From: Dicaeum eximium
Taxonomy: Eukaryota; Chordata; Aves; Passeriformes; Dicaeidae
Direction of reading: 5' to 3'
Assembly (NCBI GenBank): GCA_013396995.1
Contig: VWZP01008268.1
Coordinates: forward strand, 642,112 to 706,111
DNA: 64,000 bases
The position numbers and the translations under genes were made by a program. Positions 49,924 through 62,616 of the stretch are shown piece by piece (position 1 is the stretch's first letter; every line of letters starts with the position of its first letter). The notes beneath the pieces were generated by a model that saw only the letters and a list, made by a program, of their open reading frames with translations, had not been told where the DNA came from and searched no databases.

Positions 49924-51919
49924 TAACACATCAAACCGGTTGAACAAGTTTAAAAAAGGGTGCTTCAATAACACTTACTTTTAAATTTAACTCAAGCACA
50001 GGTTATTCCACCGTATGACTGAAGATACACTCTGCTATTCTGTTATATCTTATTTCCCTTTCCTTAAAAAACATGGAATAGCATGTCATCCGGAATTATT
50101 AGTAATTGTGACTTTGCTTGCAGAATAAAGGAAAAATTATTTTTAAAATTCTCTAATACTCATATTAGAATTAGAATTGCTTGAAAAGCTAAGTTTCATA
50201 TAAGCCAGTTAAAGGTAACTTACTCGCTCCATGTGTCCCCTGGGGTCTCACCCAGAAGCCCCTTTGTAGCATGCAAGTTATTCTTTAGAATCCCTTTTAA
50301 AAATACTCTTAAGGATTGGTATATTTTATAAATTACATTCCTACAGGATGATATTCCTTGCATTTTTATATTGTTTCTTTCATTTTATATTATTTCTTCC
50401 ATTGCATAACTTTTATTCTGGTTGCCTTGGAAGAGAAGAGGCTGAGTTGATGCCATGCAAATATTGCAGATTCTGAGATACTGATCCTAGAGGAACAAAA
50501 TGAATAAGAGCTCATATTTCGAAAAACCTATTAGTCAAGTGCCAAAGTGCATGGAAAAGCATTTTTTAAAGATAAATATTTGCTGAAGAAGAGACTGCTA
50601 TGTTTTCTCTTTGCTTCTAGGCTTTACATTTTGTACAAATGATGTATACGTTTTATTAAACACTATATGTCTCTGAACTGAAGATCTGGTTCATTATCAA
50701 TAAGAATTAGAGTTCAACACATTACACAGCTGAAATGCTGTGCAAATAAAGGAATTCTAATGAGGAAGTCCATGCTTTCTTGCCAGAGATGTGGCATCAC
50801 TGTCAGCAGCCCCCAGTGCCGTAAACACAGACCAATTCCACAGGTGCAGTGATTTTCATTTTGGAATATGGGAGACGGAAGGAACAGCAGACAATTTATG
50901 TACCAAGTCCTGTAGAAGTCACACAGTTTCAGCCTTAAGTGTCAAGTTTGTAAAAGCATAGGAGTAAGAACTTAATCTTGTTGAAAAATAAGATGAACAA
51001 TCTGAAGAATAACAGATAACAGGTCAGTGATGTCCGCTCTGAAAAAGTAATACTCATATACATGCATAGGCTTTTTTTCTTTGGATTTCGTCTAGAACAA
51101 ACTGTATCTATAATAAATGCAGGAAAAAGACCCAACAAACCATCAAAAGCACACACAAAAAAACGATGGGGAGAAAGATCAACATAAGAACAAAGGAGTG
51201 AGGAGGATGAAAAATACAGCAGAGACTATAATTTTTAGCACAAACACAGCACATCCTATACTAGTTTGGCCATCCTAAGTACCTGGTATCAAACAACAGT
51301 TCTATTATAGTAAACAAGGGATTGTTTAGCTAAGCTTTATCTAGCTTACACACCCACAGTTCTACACAGCTAATATTTTAGGAGCTTTGAAGCTGTATTA
51401 CTCAAATTAGTGAATCACCAGTGTAGAAAAACCCATAAAACTGTGGTCCTTTTGTAAGGGACTCACCTTTACTAAAAATGCCTAATTACAGGACTTGAGA
51501 CTCTTGACACTCAGTGTGTCTAACTGAAAGTGCAACCCACTGCATGATTTAACAGGCAAAGAAACCTTAGCTCTAATCAAGAGGTTAAAAGCATAAAAGA
51601 TTGCCAAAGGAACTTGATGCTAGACCCCTTCCATCATCTAAAAGCATTTCTGTGGACCAGTCTTTGATTGTTGCAAATGTTCCAATCTGTCGGAACAACA
51701 TTTCTTAATAAAACGTCAAACTATATATAAATAAGACAGTTACCTGAACATCAGCTGTGTCAACTTTCTTTCAGCTGTGTTTACTTTCTTGAAAGTAAAG
51801 ACAGCAGAGGTAGTTGTTCTTTATAATAAACTATTAATCTTACTTATATAAAAAAATTGTTTAAGCCTAAGTAGCATTCATTTAAAGAAACAAAGGGAAG
51901 ATAAGAGAAGAGCAAATGC
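49924..51919. other. AT-rich non-coding DNA
   Basis: No gene recognised. A 20-base unit TCAGCTGTGT...CTTTCTT is tandemly duplicated with two mismatches at 51751-51790, just before the CR1 fragment. Confidence 0.5.
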
Positions 51920-52870
51920 TGACTTTGTGCAAAGCATTTGACACTGTCCTGCATAACACCCTTATGTCTAAATGGGAGAGGTATGGGTTTATGGATGGAC
52001 CACCCTGTGAACAAGGACTGGGTTGGATGGTCGCACTTAGAGAGTTGCAGTCAGTGGCTCAGTATCCAAATGGAGAGCAGTGATGAGCAGTGTTCCTCAG
52101 GGGATGGAGCTGCTGTTTAATATCTTTGTCAGCAGCTTGGACACTCTGTAGTGTGATCCACACCACAGGGAAGGAGGGATGCCAATCAGAGGAACCTGGA
52201 CAGGCTTGAGAGACAGGTCTGTGTGAATCTCATGAAGTTTAACAATACCAAGCACAAGATCCTGCACCTAGGTGAAGGCAATTCCAAGTATAGGCGAGGC
52301 AGAGAATGGATTTAAAGTGGTCCTAAGGACTTTGGTGGTTTTGATGGCCACAAAGCACGATAAGTCTCAGCAGTGCACACTCACAGCCCAAAAAGCCAAC
52401 TGTACCCCAGGCTGCAACATGAACAGTGTGGCCAGCAGGACGAGGGAGATGACTCTGCCTCCCTAGTCTGCTCTTGTGAGACCCTGCTGGAGTGCCACGT
52501 CCAGTTTGGGAGACCCCAGCATGAGAAGGATGTAGACCTGCTTGAGTGAGTCCAGAGTAGGGTAATGAAGACGCTAACAGGACTGCAGCACTTCTCCTAC
52601 CAAGTCAGGCTGAGAGCTGGAGTTCTTCAGCCTGGAGAAGAGAAGGCTCTGAGAGACCTTAGAGCACCTGCCACTACCTAAAGGGGGCTCCAGCAGAGCT
52701 GGAGAGGGACTTTTTAAAGGGCATGTAAAGATAGGACAAGGGGACAATGGCTTTAATCTGGAGCAGGGTAGATTTTTATTAGCTACTAGGGTACTAGATA
52801 CCAGTCTGGGGGTTTGGGCAACCTGATTTAGTTGAAGATGTCTCTGCTCATTGCAACTAGCAACATATTT
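51920..52870 (+). mobile_element. CR1 LINE, ORF2 remnant plus 3' region, sense
   Basis: Plus-strand translation begins at about 51930 with KAFDTVLHNTLMSKWERYGF, the palm motif A region of CR1 reverse transcriptase. A damaged region corresponding to the family's VTSGVPQGSVLGPLLFN follows (GTTCCTCAGGGG near 52091). The FADD region is deleted. Further on are CVNLMKFNNTKHKILHLG at about 52215-52270 and SQQCTLTAQKANCTPGC then VASRTREMTLPP at about 52367-52466, all matching the ORF2 C-terminal half. The end at about 52800-52870 carries a mutated GGCAACCTGATTTAGTTG. Stops and frameshifts make it dead. The part from 52116 on reappears downstream, apparently through assembly error. Confidence 0.9.
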
Positions 52871-52936
52871 CCAAAGTTATTCAGACTGGCTCCATTCCTG
52901 AATTCCAGTTCACAAGTCAAAGTATATAAAATGTCA

Positions 52937-52937
52937 N
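52937..52937. other. Single-N join
   Basis: One N. The sequence left of it ends at AAATGTCA and the sequence right of it restarts 821 bases back within the same CR1 fragment. Confidence 0.95.
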
Positions 52938-53882
52938 TTTAATATCTTTGTCAGCAGCTTGGACACTCTGTAGTGTGATCCACACCACAGGGAAGGAGGG
53001 ATGCCAATCAGAGGAACCTGGACAGGCTTGAGAGACAGGTCTGTGTGAATCTCATGAAGTTTAACAATACCAAGCACAAGATCCTGCACCTAGGTGAAGG
53101 CAATTCCAAGTATAGGCGAGGCAGAGAATGGATTTAAAGTGGTCCTAAGGACTTTGGTGGTTTTGATGGCCACAAAGCACGATAAGTCTCAGCAGTGCAC
53201 ACTCACAGCCCAAAAAGCCAACTGTACCCCAGGCTGCAACATGAACAGTGTGGCCAGCAGGACGAGGGAGATGACTCTGCCTCCCTAGTCTGCTCTTGTG
53301 AGACCCTGCTGGAGTGCCACGTCCAGTTTGGGAGACCCCAGCATGAGAAGGATGTAGACCTGCTTGAGTGAGTCCAGAGTAGGGTAATGAAGACGCTAAC
53401 AGGACTGCAGCACTTCTCCTACCAAGTCAGGCTGAGAGCTGGAGTTCTTCAGCCTGGAGAAGAGAAGGCTCTGAGAGACCTTAGAGCACCTGCCACTACC
53501 TAAAGGGGGCTCCAGCAGAGCTGGAGAGGGACTTTTTAAAGGGCATGTAAAGATAGGACAAGGGGACAATGGCTTTAATCTGGAGCAGGGTAGATTTTTA
53601 TTAGCTACTAGGGTACTAGATACCAGTCTGGGGGTTTGGGCAACCTGATTTAGTTGAAGATGTCTCTGCTCATTGCAACTAGCAACATATTTCCAAAGTT
53701 ATTCAGACTGGCTCCATTCCTGAATTCCAGTTCACAAGTCAAAGTATATAAAATGTCATTCCCAGACAGAAAAGCTTAATTTCATTCCTGTAGTTGTGAA
53801 TTTGGAAATTAAAACACTGAGAAAATTTATATAGTAAGAATAATTTAGTGCTACTGATAGATCTAAATATATTTCAGTATAT
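52938..53882 (+). repeat. Duplicate of 52116-52936 plus flank (probable assembly artefact)
   Basis: Bases 52938-53758 repeat 52116-52936 without a visible difference (offset 822), including a shared 64-codon frame at 53094-53288. The remaining 53759-53882 is downstream unique flank that is repeated again at 54611-54734. The whole segment is therefore covered by its two neighbours and adds no new sequence. Confidence 0.9.
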
Positions 53883-53883
53883 N
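53883..53883. other. Single-N join
   Basis: One N. The sequence to the right restarts 851 bases back, inside the CR1 fragment, at GAGACAGGTCTGTGTGAATC. Confidence 0.95.
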
Positions 53884-54734
53884 GAGACAGGTCTGTGTGA
53901 ATCTCATGAAGTTTAACAATACCAAGCACAAGATCCTGCACCTAGGTGAAGGCAATTCCAAGTATAGGCGAGGCAGAGAATGGATTTAAAGTGGTCCTAA
54001 GGACTTTGGTGGTTTTGATGGCCACAAAGCACGATAAGTCTCAGCAGTGCACACTCACAGCCCAAAAAGCCAACTGTACCCCAGGCTGCAACATGAACAG
54101 TGTGGCCAGCAGGACGAGGGAGATGACTCTGCCTCCCTAGTCTGCTCTTGTGAGACCCTGCTGGAGTGCCACGTCCAGTTTGGGAGACCCCAGCATGAGA
54201 AGGATGTAGACCTGCTTGAGTGAGTCCAGAGTAGGGTAATGAAGACGCTAACAGGACTGCAGCACTTCTCCTACCAAGTCAGGCTGAGAGCTGGAGTTCT
54301 TCAGCCTGGAGAAGAGAAGGCTCTGAGAGACCTTAGAGCACCTGCCACTACCTAAAGGGGGCTCCAGCAGAGCTGGAGAGGGACTTTTTAAAGGGCATGT
54401 AAAGATAGGACAAGGGGACAATGGCTTTAATCTGGAGCAGGGTAGATTTTTATTAGCTACTAGGGTACTAGATACCAGTCTGGGGGTTTGGGCAACCTGA
54501 TTTAGTTGAAGATGTCTCTGCTCATTGCAACTAGCAACATATTTCCAAAGTTATTCAGACTGGCTCCATTCCTGAATTCCAGTTCACAAGTCAAAGTATA
54601 TAAAATGTCATTCCCAGACAGAAAAGCTTAATTTCATTCCTGTAGTTGTGAATTTGGAAATTAAAACACTGAGAAAATTTATATAGTAAGAATAATTTAG
54701 TGCTACTGATAGATCTAAATATATTTCAGTATAT
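53884..54734 (+). repeat. Second duplicate, repeating 53032-53882 (probable assembly artefact)
   Basis: Matches 53032-53882 without a visible difference (offset 852), and matches 52210-52936 in its first 727 bases (offset 1674). It then continues seamlessly into unique flank at 54735. The most economical true sequence joins 52936 directly to 54611. Confidence 0.9.
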
Positions 54735-56254
54735 TAAATTGTCATAGCTGTATAATTTTCCATAAACAAACATTATGTGCTTCTTAAAATCTTTCCCTAC
54801 AAAATATTGTTATCAACTGATCTACAATTCATTACCACACACAGATATTTTTGCCAGAAAGTTCAACACATAAACAATTTGATGGGGCAAATATAATAAA
54901 AATCTTCGGAAAAGTTTAGCAGAGAGTGGGAGTATTATTTTATGACAAGCTTAGAATAGGAAGATAAAATTTGGTTGTGAAGCATTTTGTCAAAAACCAA
55001 AATTCTATTTGCATGATAACAGAACTAGTTGTTCCTTCTGCCTAACATGTAACACCTACTGAAGTCTCTCATATGGAAATTGATTTCATATTTTACTTCA
55101 GTATGAATTCAGAAAAAGCTGACTTGGAATTTTCTTTACGTAGAAGCTGGAAGCAGTTATGTCCCAATTTCTAATTTTTTTCATTCAGTATGACTGATTC
55201 TTTCTGCAAAATATTAGTCACATAAATTATTTACCTTAAGATTTCTTTGGGAAAAAAACCTTGAGTGTTGAAAGGCGTTGGTAATTATGTTGGTGAAATG
55301 TCCTAAAAGTAACAACAGAACTTAAAATACTTGTAGGACAAAAGCCCAAAAAATCCCTATGAGTGAGTAATCTGAGAAAGCAGCTTCACAGCCGTATCTT
55401 CTGATAAGAATTTCAGCTTTTTAACACAACAGAACCAGATACTGCTGAATTTTGCTTAAATTTTTATATGGGAGCCAAAACAACAACAAAAAAATCATTA
55501 ATTTGCACCAAATATTTGCATGTTCATGACAATGAATGCTATTTTACCACTGTACTAGGAGAGAGTGTTATAAAAGTTTAGGCATTATAACAAACATATT
55601 TGCGGTACTTAAAAGAAAAGGATTTTGAAAGATCACATTTAGTGTTGGTATGTTTTTCAGAATCCACTGAAGTGTGACTTTTATCAAATGAATATAAGAT
55701 CTCAAGCAGAGATGCAAATTCATTGAAGATCTAAATGTTTAATTTTATAACCGAAGCAGCTGTTTAACAAAACTGATTTCCATGGAATATAGTAATGTGC
55801 CTGTGTTGCATTCAATACAGTAATCCATGAAACTGTGACTAATGAATTCCAGTTTTAAAGGAAGAATCAGTATTTTTAATAGCCTTAGTCAAATTTTCTT
55901 CTACATTTCTCCAGCTAGACTGTGTTGTTGTTAAATAGCTGCTTCTCTGGTAACATCATTTTAAATGCTGCTGAAGGGATCCTTGCACACTCTTTGTTTT
56001 ATAAGAAATTCAACTGCTAATGCCAGTAGTCTGAAATATTCAAATAAAAGCTGTAGCAAAGTTAATAGACATTAACAGAACTAGCACTTAAAAAATGTTC
56101 CAGTGACAAAAAAGCAGTCTAAACCCATATATTTTAATGCAAAATTGGTTACAGAACCAAGACCATACTGTGTCTAGTGAGTCATGATTTCTTTGATGAC
56201 TTGGGTATTCCTCAGCGTTTTCATTTTCTGTACTCTCGGCACTCCTTTGTCCTA

Positions 56255-56280
56255 TTTATTCAGAAAATTTTCTGAATAAA
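56255..56280. repeat. Perfect 26-bp palindrome
   Basis: The sequence is self-complementary across all 26 bases with no spacer, centred on AAAATTTT and bounded by TTTATTCAG and CTGAATAAA. It is AT-rich. The right arm includes AATAAA and so, by symmetry, the left arm has TTTATT. Confidence 0.92.
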
Positions 56281-59200
56281 GTTTTCTATATTCAGTTCTC
56301 TCATCTCAATAAACCTATTTCATTGATCATGACCTCTGCCAATTGTAAAAACGAGCTCTTGGTTCTCAAGCAGTCTGCGGCATCTGTCAATCTCAGCCCA
56401 AGAACAACAGAGTCACAGATGACACAGGCATGGAAAACAGATTAACATTAGAAACACCACCTCAGAAGTTGGTGGTGCATTCAAAAGTTGTATTGGACAC
56501 AGAGGAATATGGAAGAGTCACACTATTTCTGACTATAAATGGTATTATATACTTATTTATTTACTATTTAAATATTTTTAATATTTTATTGAATAGTCAT
56601 ACTATTCAGAGTTCAGGATTTCAGAGCTTGCCAAATTTTGCAGGAAACCAATATACATTTTCCAGTACTATTTCTTCCAGATAAGCAAAAGTTCAACCTC
56701 AATGTAAATATTTAGGACAACAAAAATTAAATATGTCATCTCTTCACTGCCACAGAATGAGATACAAAAAGGTAAGAAAATAAAATAGAACAGCAGACAA
56801 ATAATGCACTTTGCCAGCAGTATACAGGCTTTTTTCCAGCCAAAAAAAAAAAAATTAAAAACATCAGGGACCTGTTTTCAGATCATAACTTGAATTGGTT
56901 GGAGAAACAAGAGGAAAAGAGGGAATGGGAAGCAACAACCTGTTTTCCTCCTATGACTTAGCAAAGTAGGTGAGTGGAACGATCCTGATATTCTCAGTAG
57001 AAACATACGACCTTATATTTTTATGAATGTTACTCTGCATTAAGTCTACATATTTTATGTGATTGACTATACTATGTTTGCCTACTATTAATTGTTCTGT
57101 ACAGTGCAATAAATTAAATGGACTCTGTTCACAATTTCAGTGGCATTATGTAGAGTGCAAAAACGTAAATTATCTTGCACTTTCAAAAAGTCAAATATTG
57201 TAAACTATTTGATTTTAAAAAATTAAAATTAAAATTAAATAACTTAAAATTATGTTGTAAAACTCTCAAGAATTGTACCTTAAAAATTCCACTTTAATTA
57301 CTGGTGATACAGTGTTATATATTCAAACTTGGTTAAATTTTTAACATTATTCTTGGAAGGTTCTGTTGTATTACTCTTGTGTTTTTCTGTCAAAAGTTTA
57401 GGTTTCATCTTTACTGCAAAGCTAAATATATTCTCCACAATATTCAGTTCACTTCATAGATTTTAACTGTGTTGATACCTGAATTGTTCAATATCCTATT
57501 GGTTGTTGTTAGTTTCATATTTTAAGTAATCATAAATGCCTTTGAAATGAATTTAGGCTAACTTTGTATAAGCCACTTAAATTAAAATATGTCGGTATGA
57601 AACATTAGATTTTGCTTATTTGTTGAAACAGCTTGTTACAAGTTCTTTTTGTAGATTTGTATATCTAATGTTTGTGATTAAAAGCAGTTATTAATTTTAC
57701 ATATTTTTATTCTGACCATTTATTCCATTCAGAAACACTAAAAAAACATTTCAGTGTGCTTTTTTTAATTTCAAATGGCTACTCCTCTCACCCTCTTGAC
57801 ACTCTAATATCAATGTAAGAGGAAATAAACGCAAAATTTGAAAGCTTTTGACTTTTCATTTTACACTTGATGCTAACAGATGTTCCCAGGGATGGTCTAT
57901 CAATCTTACACCAGACTGCTTTTTGGTATAAGCACTAATCTCAATTTTAAATGTATTCCTTATGGAGAAAATCAGAAAATTACTGGATTTAAAATGAATG
58001 CAGGCCAACAAATACGTTGCGTTGAGAAACAGAAATAGCAAAGTCATGATGAGGACTTTAGTTCTTTGATGGGGTCTTAATGTCAGGTTGCAGGGTTAAC
58101 TCATCCATGGATGGGCACATTTGTGATGGTTTCAACTGCACTGCCTGCTCAACATCTCTATAAACTCAGTGACAAGTACCCAAAGCCTCTCTTGGAAATA
58201 AAACCCTTCATCCACTCATTTATTGACACTCACACGGAAAAAAAAGCTCCTTCACATTTTTTTAAAGCAGCCTACCTGTATAAACTACTTTCTCAACAAG
58301 TTCTCCCTGAAGGTAGTTGTTGATCTGGGCCTTCTGTGGGATTTTTCATGTTACTAATATATAGTAACTGTGATGAGTATACTGATTTATGACCAGTGGG
58401 AATGATGCAGAGAACACAGAAAAGATCTGGGTTAGTTCTGTAAGAAGAATGAGAATTGGGAACCAGCATATTCAATGTACAGATGAGAGGGGTTTTACCT
58501 CGAGCTTGTCTTAGCCACAGTTCTGAAAAGGGTTTAGAATAGGCTGAACATATCATTGTCAGAAGGTTTTCTTTTGTATCCTCATTTGTAGCACCACTGC
58601 GAAGGGGGAGAATTTTGAAATGGGGTAAGGAGGGGGGAGAGTAGCAGGAGAGGCCAGCAGGAGAACCCTGATACCCCCTGCTGATGCAAATGTCATGAAA
58701 CATTTCGATAATTGGTTCATCAAAGTCTCCTCAGAGCCACCACTGCAAACACACTAGGAAGGAGCCTCAGCCAAAAGACTTACTGTCTGACAAGCAATTG
58801 TCCATGAGATCTTTCACCTCCAAGGAGTCTTCTAGGGATTAAGAGTTTTACTCTGCAGCTGAGACAGGTCACAGGTCAAGAAAATGAAAATTACCAATGC
58901 CAGAACATTCACTAAAGTGTGACTATGTTAAGACTGTTTCTGAAATACTGTTCCCAAGTCAACCAGACACACACATGCTGTCCAGTGGGTTTCTGTTAGA
59001 AAAGAGATTTTTAAATCACAGCATATCAAAACTAATGTTTCCAAAAACATTTCACTCAAGAAATCAGCAAAAAACACAGGGGGAAGATTCTGAATATTTA
59101 TCTTCTTTATGCAATAAAAAGGGTGGGGGGGGGGAGAGGAGGAAGACAGGAAATTTTTAAAAATCCAGCTTGCATGTCATTAAGCCACCTACAGTACTGA

Positions 59201-60496
59201 TTTTATAAAAGTATATCTGCTTGTAAAAGTTAGTGTTAACTAAAAGCTATATACATAAGATCTACTCTAAATAAGTTCTGAAGAAAGTGAAAAATTGTAA
59301 CTGTGTCTGTTATCACAAGAAGTTTCTAAGGATACCATTCTCTTCCCTAAATCTTAAGATAAACAACATGGACATCTAATTTCTGGAAATAGGTTACATG
59401 ATGGAAGGTTATGGTTCCATGAGGTTACATGAGGAAGTTACAGGAAAAGTTTATCTGCCATTGTGTTTGGTAAGGACAAAGCACTACAATTTCTAGCACT
59501 GCAGGTTTTCAAGGAGAGGTAACTAGGCTGTCGTAGTATGTCACAGAAATACTGAAACAGTATGCTAAATTAAAAGTTTTATCTTAAAATATAGAAACAT
59601 TTCGAGCCATTTTTGGGGAAGAAAAATATAACGTCTGGAGGACCCTTCCTAGGAGCTATTCCTAGGAGTTTGCTACTATATCACACTTGCTGAGTACAGG
59701 AGGAAAAGCATCATTTACGCAGCTTTGTGAAGGAGGTCTGCTGACAGACAGATCTTCTCTCAAGAGGAGAATTTAACTTTGAATATAACTTCCTTCAAGT
59801 TTACTCTATGAGAAAAAAATAGAAATACTGGGCTTATGCACACTGTAAGACTAAAAGTTCAATTTATTGACTAGTGGGCTCCTTAAACCAGCAGTGAAGC
59901 GATGAGTATGTAGCCAACACCTCCTCCGGAAAGTGCTCCTGGTGTTCTTTCCTTTTTTCCCCCCAACTTTTTATTTATACATATTTTTAAAATTTCTCAG
60001 CCTTTCTCTTATGGCCTAGATTTAGCAAGGTTGTCAGAGACCTGAAAATCAAATCTCTCCTTGTCTTGTCTCTTAGTGAATCATCCTGCCTGAGTTTCTA
60101 CCAGAAAAGCTCAGGCACAGGTAGGTGCATGGCAGAACACCAAATAAAGTAATGCACTGTGAGTCGTTTTGGCTTGAAACTAGTTTGGAACTATATAGTT
60201 TTCAAAAGACTTAGCAGGCAGATGGTAAGTATTCTTCCAGAAAAATTATTTTAACTAATGCATGCACTTAGAATGTAACCAGGCAGCAATGTGAAGATCA
60301 CCAATGTACTTTAAAATACTAAGAACAAATTATGTGCCTGGATGGCAGCATCCCAAACCCAACTAGAATTCTTTTTTTCCACATATGTCTATATCCAAAT
60401 AGATAGATGGATCTCATAGGGTAGCTTTGTATTTGGGTAACATCTCCAGTATAAAAAGCTCTTAGTTTGATGATATCAAGAAGGTGTAATAGGGTT

Positions 60497-60554
60497 GGCA
60501 TTATTACCTTTATAAAGAATAAAAGGCATTACTACCTTTTGTAAAGAATGAAAA
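60497..60554. repeat. Diverged tandem duplication, 28-30 bp unit
   Basis: Unit one (60497-60524) and unit two (60525-60554) both begin GGCATTA, continue TTACCTTT or CTACCTTTT, and end in TAAAGAAT followed by AAAA or GAAAA. There are several substitutions and a small insertion. Confidence 0.85.
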
Positions 60555-61727
60555 TGTCTCTATTACCATATAGAGACAGATACACATCTTTTCAGAACCA
60601 ATTTTCCAAGAATAGCTGTACAGACAAGTAGTACACACATCATCATAGCCTATGAATGTACTCAATTTACTTCAATAATTTTTCATGAAGAAATGTGAAT
60701 AAATATATTCTTTCATTACATAATACAATGCCAATGCAGGGCAGAATTCATTCTTTGCAAGAGAAAATGCAAAGAAAAAAGAAGGCTTTTTCTGACAAGT
60801 TGAGACTCTTGAATTGTAATTTATTCTTTTCTTTAACATAACATCAAAACTTTTGTCTATTTAACTTCAAATCTCAACTGACAAAGAGAAACACAAATTA
60901 GTTTGCCAGGTAGCAAGCTAGGTGCATGAATGCTTGCATGCAACATTTAATGTCTAATGCCATTAGACCAATGCACTTTTTAGCTATTCTAGTCATGCTT
61001 GCATACAACTTCATACACAAACTTGTGCCAACATCTGAAACACATACCCATTTCTATGGTTACAAAGAAATTTATTTTCAATAAAGAAGATTGCTTAATT
61101 TTCAAAATTTAATACATCTGCAACATTTCCAAAGCATTATGTTGGAGAAAACATGGGAAAAAAAGATATCATCTAAGATGAAAGTGAAAAATCCTTTAGT
61201 GAACATTTCATACTTTGCAGTATACTTTACTTGAGTGTAAAAAATATAAAATTGTTGTCTTCTGCACAGCTCTAGTTTATTGTGTAGTCAAATCAGAAGT
61301 GATCTGGTAATAATGAAAATTACCATGGGTGTTACACTTCTGGTTTAGCAAGATCTAGTAACTAATATCAGACAATTTACTAAAGCTTCAGCAAGAGAAG
61401 AAAACTGATTTACTTAGCAACTGGCTTGTTGGCTTCTTAATGGTTGAAACACTGTTTTTTCTTTCGTTTGTGGGTTTTTAACCATTAGCTTTGACCCCAT
61501 GACTACTTTCTCTGCTCCCATTTACTACATGCTTACCTCCATTTTCATAGCCATTCACCACAAATTCCTTCACTACTGTGTTCTTTATACTGTCATCTCT
61601 CATGATTTGCATCAATGTTTTCTTGTAAAGCATCAAAGAAGAACCCTTGCACCCAGCCAGTGATGCTCTCACAGGATTCTGTGACTTTCTGCACATTTTT
61701 CTGTACACCTACTTGTTCAGTACATAT

Positions 61728-61747
61728 AGATGTACATATGTACATCT
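61728..61747. repeat. Perfect 20-bp palindrome
   Basis: AGATGTACATATGTACATCT is its own reverse complement, flanked on both sides by a TACATATAG motif (61721-61729 and about 61749-61757). Confidence 0.93.
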
Positions 61748-61840
61748 CTACATATAGAGAGTAACTTCTGGAGTGAAGAGTCACACTCTGGCTGTAAAAA
61801 TCACTAACGAAATAAAAATCAATAATGAAAAATGGATTAG

Positions 61841-61841
61841 N
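61841..61841. other. Single N
   Basis: One unresolved base or join. Unlike the N at 52937 and 53883, I see no duplicated sequence on either side. Confidence 0.95.
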
Positions 61842-62571
61842 CTTACACAAATTCATAAATACAAACACTTATCTTTAAGTGTCTAAGCAATCTTCAATTT
61901 CAGTGGCACAACCTCTGTTTTGGCAAGGTGAACAGTTGTGATTTTAAATCAATAGAGCATTTTTATAGTGAATGTGTTTGTGCATATGGTTTGGAGATGG
62001 TGGCAGGGTCACCCTGCCCAGGAGGGGCAGGGTACAGACAGCAGATGGATCTCTACTGGACTGCTGATGGGTGCCACCTCCTCTAGCACAGAGAATATGT
62101 GTGGGAAGTCCTACCTGCCAACACAGGTACCATAACGCCTACAGGGAACCTTCCCGGTCTACTAAATAAGTTTTATGCAACCTACAAGATGTGCAGAATT
62201 GAACTATATTTAGCTGAATTAGTCATTTATGAAAGTGAACAAATTGAAACATATTTGGAATTTTGGACTCCAGTCTGAACTCTTATCATCACATCAGTTA
62301 GAAAAATCACATTGTGGGAAACCTGTTCAGTGAATGGAAAACAGACTGCTTTAACAGTCCCTGAAGAAAGCTTTGACAGATTGTTTTTAAAGTGTTCCTG
62401 GAATATTTTGCCATGGTATTTAACCTTCCACTGATGTTTTAGGCAAGCTGTCTTTATTTCTGCTAAGTTAGTCAGTAAGATGTAAAGTAGCAACAAAAAT
62501 AATTTATAAACATAAAGCAACTTTCACCTTGCCTGTATAGATCAGCATCTTTCCCCAATAGAAGTTGTGCC

Positions 62572-62616
62572 AAAAAAAAAAAAACCCAAAAAAACAAAAA
62601 AACCCAAACCCAAAAG
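62572..62616. repeat. A-rich low-complexity tract (A runs with CCC)
   Basis: Poly-A broken by CCC or C at intervals. No processed pseudogene or SINE is recognisable upstream of it. Confidence 0.88.

Noticed and set aside
52272..54140. Three identical 64-codon frames at 52272, 53094 and 53946 that could look like a repeated small gene.
   Set aside because: They are the same CR1 ORF2 remnant read three times across the single-N joins.
58293..58703. A 136-codon minus-strand open frame, the longest in the window.
   Set aside because: No recognisable domain, and its length is not surprising for 64 kb read in six frames. No splice or promoter context supports it.
62572..62616. A-rich tract as the poly-A tail of a processed pseudogene.
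   Set aside because: The upstream sequence shows no recognisable coding remnant or target duplication, and the tract is interrupted regularly by C.
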